From: Pandoraea bronchicola
GTDB taxonomy: Bacteria; Pseudomonadota; Gammaproteobacteria; Burkholderiales; Burkholderiaceae
NCBI RefSeq assembly: GCF_902459805.1
Contig: NZ_CABPST010000002.1
Span: 62,001-126,000, forward strand
Reading direction: 5' to 3'
DNA: 64,000 bases
Shown here: one piece after another, positions 63,179 to 64,000 of the stretch
How positions within the stretch are numbered: position 1 is the stretch's first letter
Layout of the letters: each line of letters starts with the position of its first letter
Made by a program: the position numbers and the translations under genes
Notes under the pieces: model-generated
The model's database searches: none
Seen by the model: only the letters and a program-made list of their open reading frames with translations
What the model was told of the DNA's origin: nothing

Positions 63179-64000
63179 TCAGGCGGTGAGGGCGACGCCG
63201 CCGTTCAGGCGCTCGAGCACGGTGGCGCGCACGGCGTTCGGGGCGTCTTCGAGGAGCGAGGGCCATTTGGCCTGCGCCTCACGCACGGTTTCCCGCGCGA
63301 TGCTCGTCAACCGGCTGACGCGAAGGAGCCCGGCGCTCCTGAGCAGCCCTTCGAGGGCATGCCAGTCGAAGGCCCGTAACGTTTTGTCGATGGCCCGGTT
63401 GACCCCGTAGTGGGATTCGGGCACGTCGAGGAAGAAGGCGGCAACGCACACGGGGTCGTACACCGGGGCCAGTTGTGGCGTGTGGGCGTCGGGATAGGTC
63501 AGGGCCCAGTTTTTGAGATGCGCGTCGGTATTGCCGAGCAGGATGAAGGCGATCAGACGGCGCAGGAACTCGCGCACGTCTCGCACCGGCTCACCCGACA
63601 GTTGATCGAGCACCCTCAACATCGTCGTGTAGTCGATATCGAGCCCGCGCCCGTACTTGCTGCGCGGCGGGTATTGCAGCACCTGTGCGAATTCCTCCAT
63701 GTGCACGCGGCGTCCGTCGGGCAGCCGGTCGAAGCGAGGTACGGCGAGGATGTGTTCGAACGGCACCTGTTCCGGCAAGTCGGCGTCGCGTCGCGAGATG
63801 ATTTCAGCCTTTGCGCAATCCAGATCGAGGGCTTCGCACAGCCGATAGCCTGTGAACTCGTTCTCAACGAGATCCGGGTGACGCGTCGTTGGCAGCTTGA
63901 GAATGACCGAGCCCGCGCGCCCCTGACGCTTGACGATGTAGCGTCGCCCATCTCGAACCGCGGAGAACTTTGTCACCACACCGGGCAGCGACGCGGCATC
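63179..64000 (-). CDS. hipA: HipA-type serine/threonine kinase toxin (5' end outside window)
   Basis: The last 273 codons of a HipA-like protein. The frame is open to the window edge, where SLPGVVTKFSA matches the HipA pattern SLxGxQxKFS at the start of the kinase core, so about 100-150 N-terminal residues are missing. The catalytic loop is GNTDAHLKNWAL (family NxDxHxKN) and the metal-binding Asp lies in LAPVYDPV. HipA kinases phosphorylate glutamyl-tRNA synthetase and cause dormancy; the HipB partner would be encoded beyond the right edge. The DUF2239 gene starts 125 bases downstream. Confidence 0.85.
   Translation of the reverse strand, partial: DAASLPGVVTKFSAVRDGRRYIVKRQGRAGSVILKLPTTRHPDLVENEFTGYRLCEALDLDCAKAEIISRRDADLPEQVPFEHILAVPRFDRLPDGRRVHMEEFAQVLQYPPRSKYGRGLDIDYTTMLRVLDQLSGEPVRDVREFLRRLIAFILLGNTDAHLKNWALTYPDAHTPQLAPVYDPVCVAAFFLDVPESHYGVNRAIDKTLRAFDWHALEGLLRSAGLLRVSRLTSIARETVREAQAKWPSLLEDAPNAVRATVLERLNGGVALTA

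Noticed and set aside
1-64000. tRNA, rRNA or CRISPR array
   Set aside because: No CCA-ended cloverleaf-like sequence, rRNA-like block or regularly spaced repeats were seen on reading the intergenic regions.

Overview
The window is a 64 kb piece of high-GC bacterial chromosome. Gene content and order point to a betaproteobacterium of the Burkholderiaceae, most like Pandoraea or Burkholderia. Supporting signs are an fds-type formate dehydrogenase tail in the order fdsA-fdhD-fdsD, a large FtsK with a long Ala/Pro-rich linker, a DUF2239 protein, EmrAB/NodT-type efflux sets and many c-di-GMP proteins. The genus is inferred, not proven. I see no rRNA, tRNA, CRISPR array, transposase or prophage.

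Region by region. 1-2.1 kb: end of an NAD-dependent formate dehydrogenase operon. 2.1-11.5 kb: small conserved proteins, a phytanoyl-CoA dioxygenase-type enzyme, an NSS-family Na+ symporter, glutathione reductase (minus strand), a secreted orphan protein, a DASS-type anion symporter next to an Ldh-family dehydrogenase, and an F-type ATP synthase epsilon subunit with no other atp genes beside it. 11.7-19.3 kb: a catabolic unit of enoyl-CoA hydratase, a four-component ABC importer whose two permeases are fused, an AMP-dependent acyl-CoA ligase and an IclR regulator. A matching operator-like sequence stands before both the first gene and the regulator gene. 19.7-29.6 kb: signalling and accessory genes, with a diguanylate cyclase, a MarR/DHA2 efflux pair, a FeeM-type N-acyl amino acid synthase beside a 7TM-GGDEF-EAL receptor, and a DUF115-like cell-envelope protein. 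29.7-39 kb: ftsK, then a branched-chain amino-acid type ABC importer in which LivM and LivG are one polypeptide. 39-41.4 kb: two tandem nitronate monooxygenases. 41.5-43.8 kb: an orphan tyrosine recombinase divergent from a KfrA-type coiled-coil DNA-binding protein, sharing a short AT-rich region with two strong inverted repeats. 43.9-49.1 kb: a tripartite drug efflux system and an HxlR regulator. 49.2-56.6 kb: an MHYT-GGDEF-EAL protein, then an overlapping set of MscS channel, DUF2252 protein and sensor diguanylate cyclase. 56.8-59.3 kb: a stress-type cluster (two BON proteins, PRC-barrel, proline-rich, DUF3309, ChaB). 59.7-64 kb: MFS and MATE exporters whose 3' ends overlap tail to tail, a DUF2239 gene behind two near-identical palindromes, and a HipA-type kinase cut by the window edge.

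The most promising items for follow-up are the recombinase/KfrA pair with its palindromes, the paired ACCCGGGT palindromes before the DUF2239 gene, the shared operator of the IclR unit, the orphan atpC, and the perfect 19-bp palindrome before the MHYT gene. Functions are read from motifs and family knowledge only; no database search was run.
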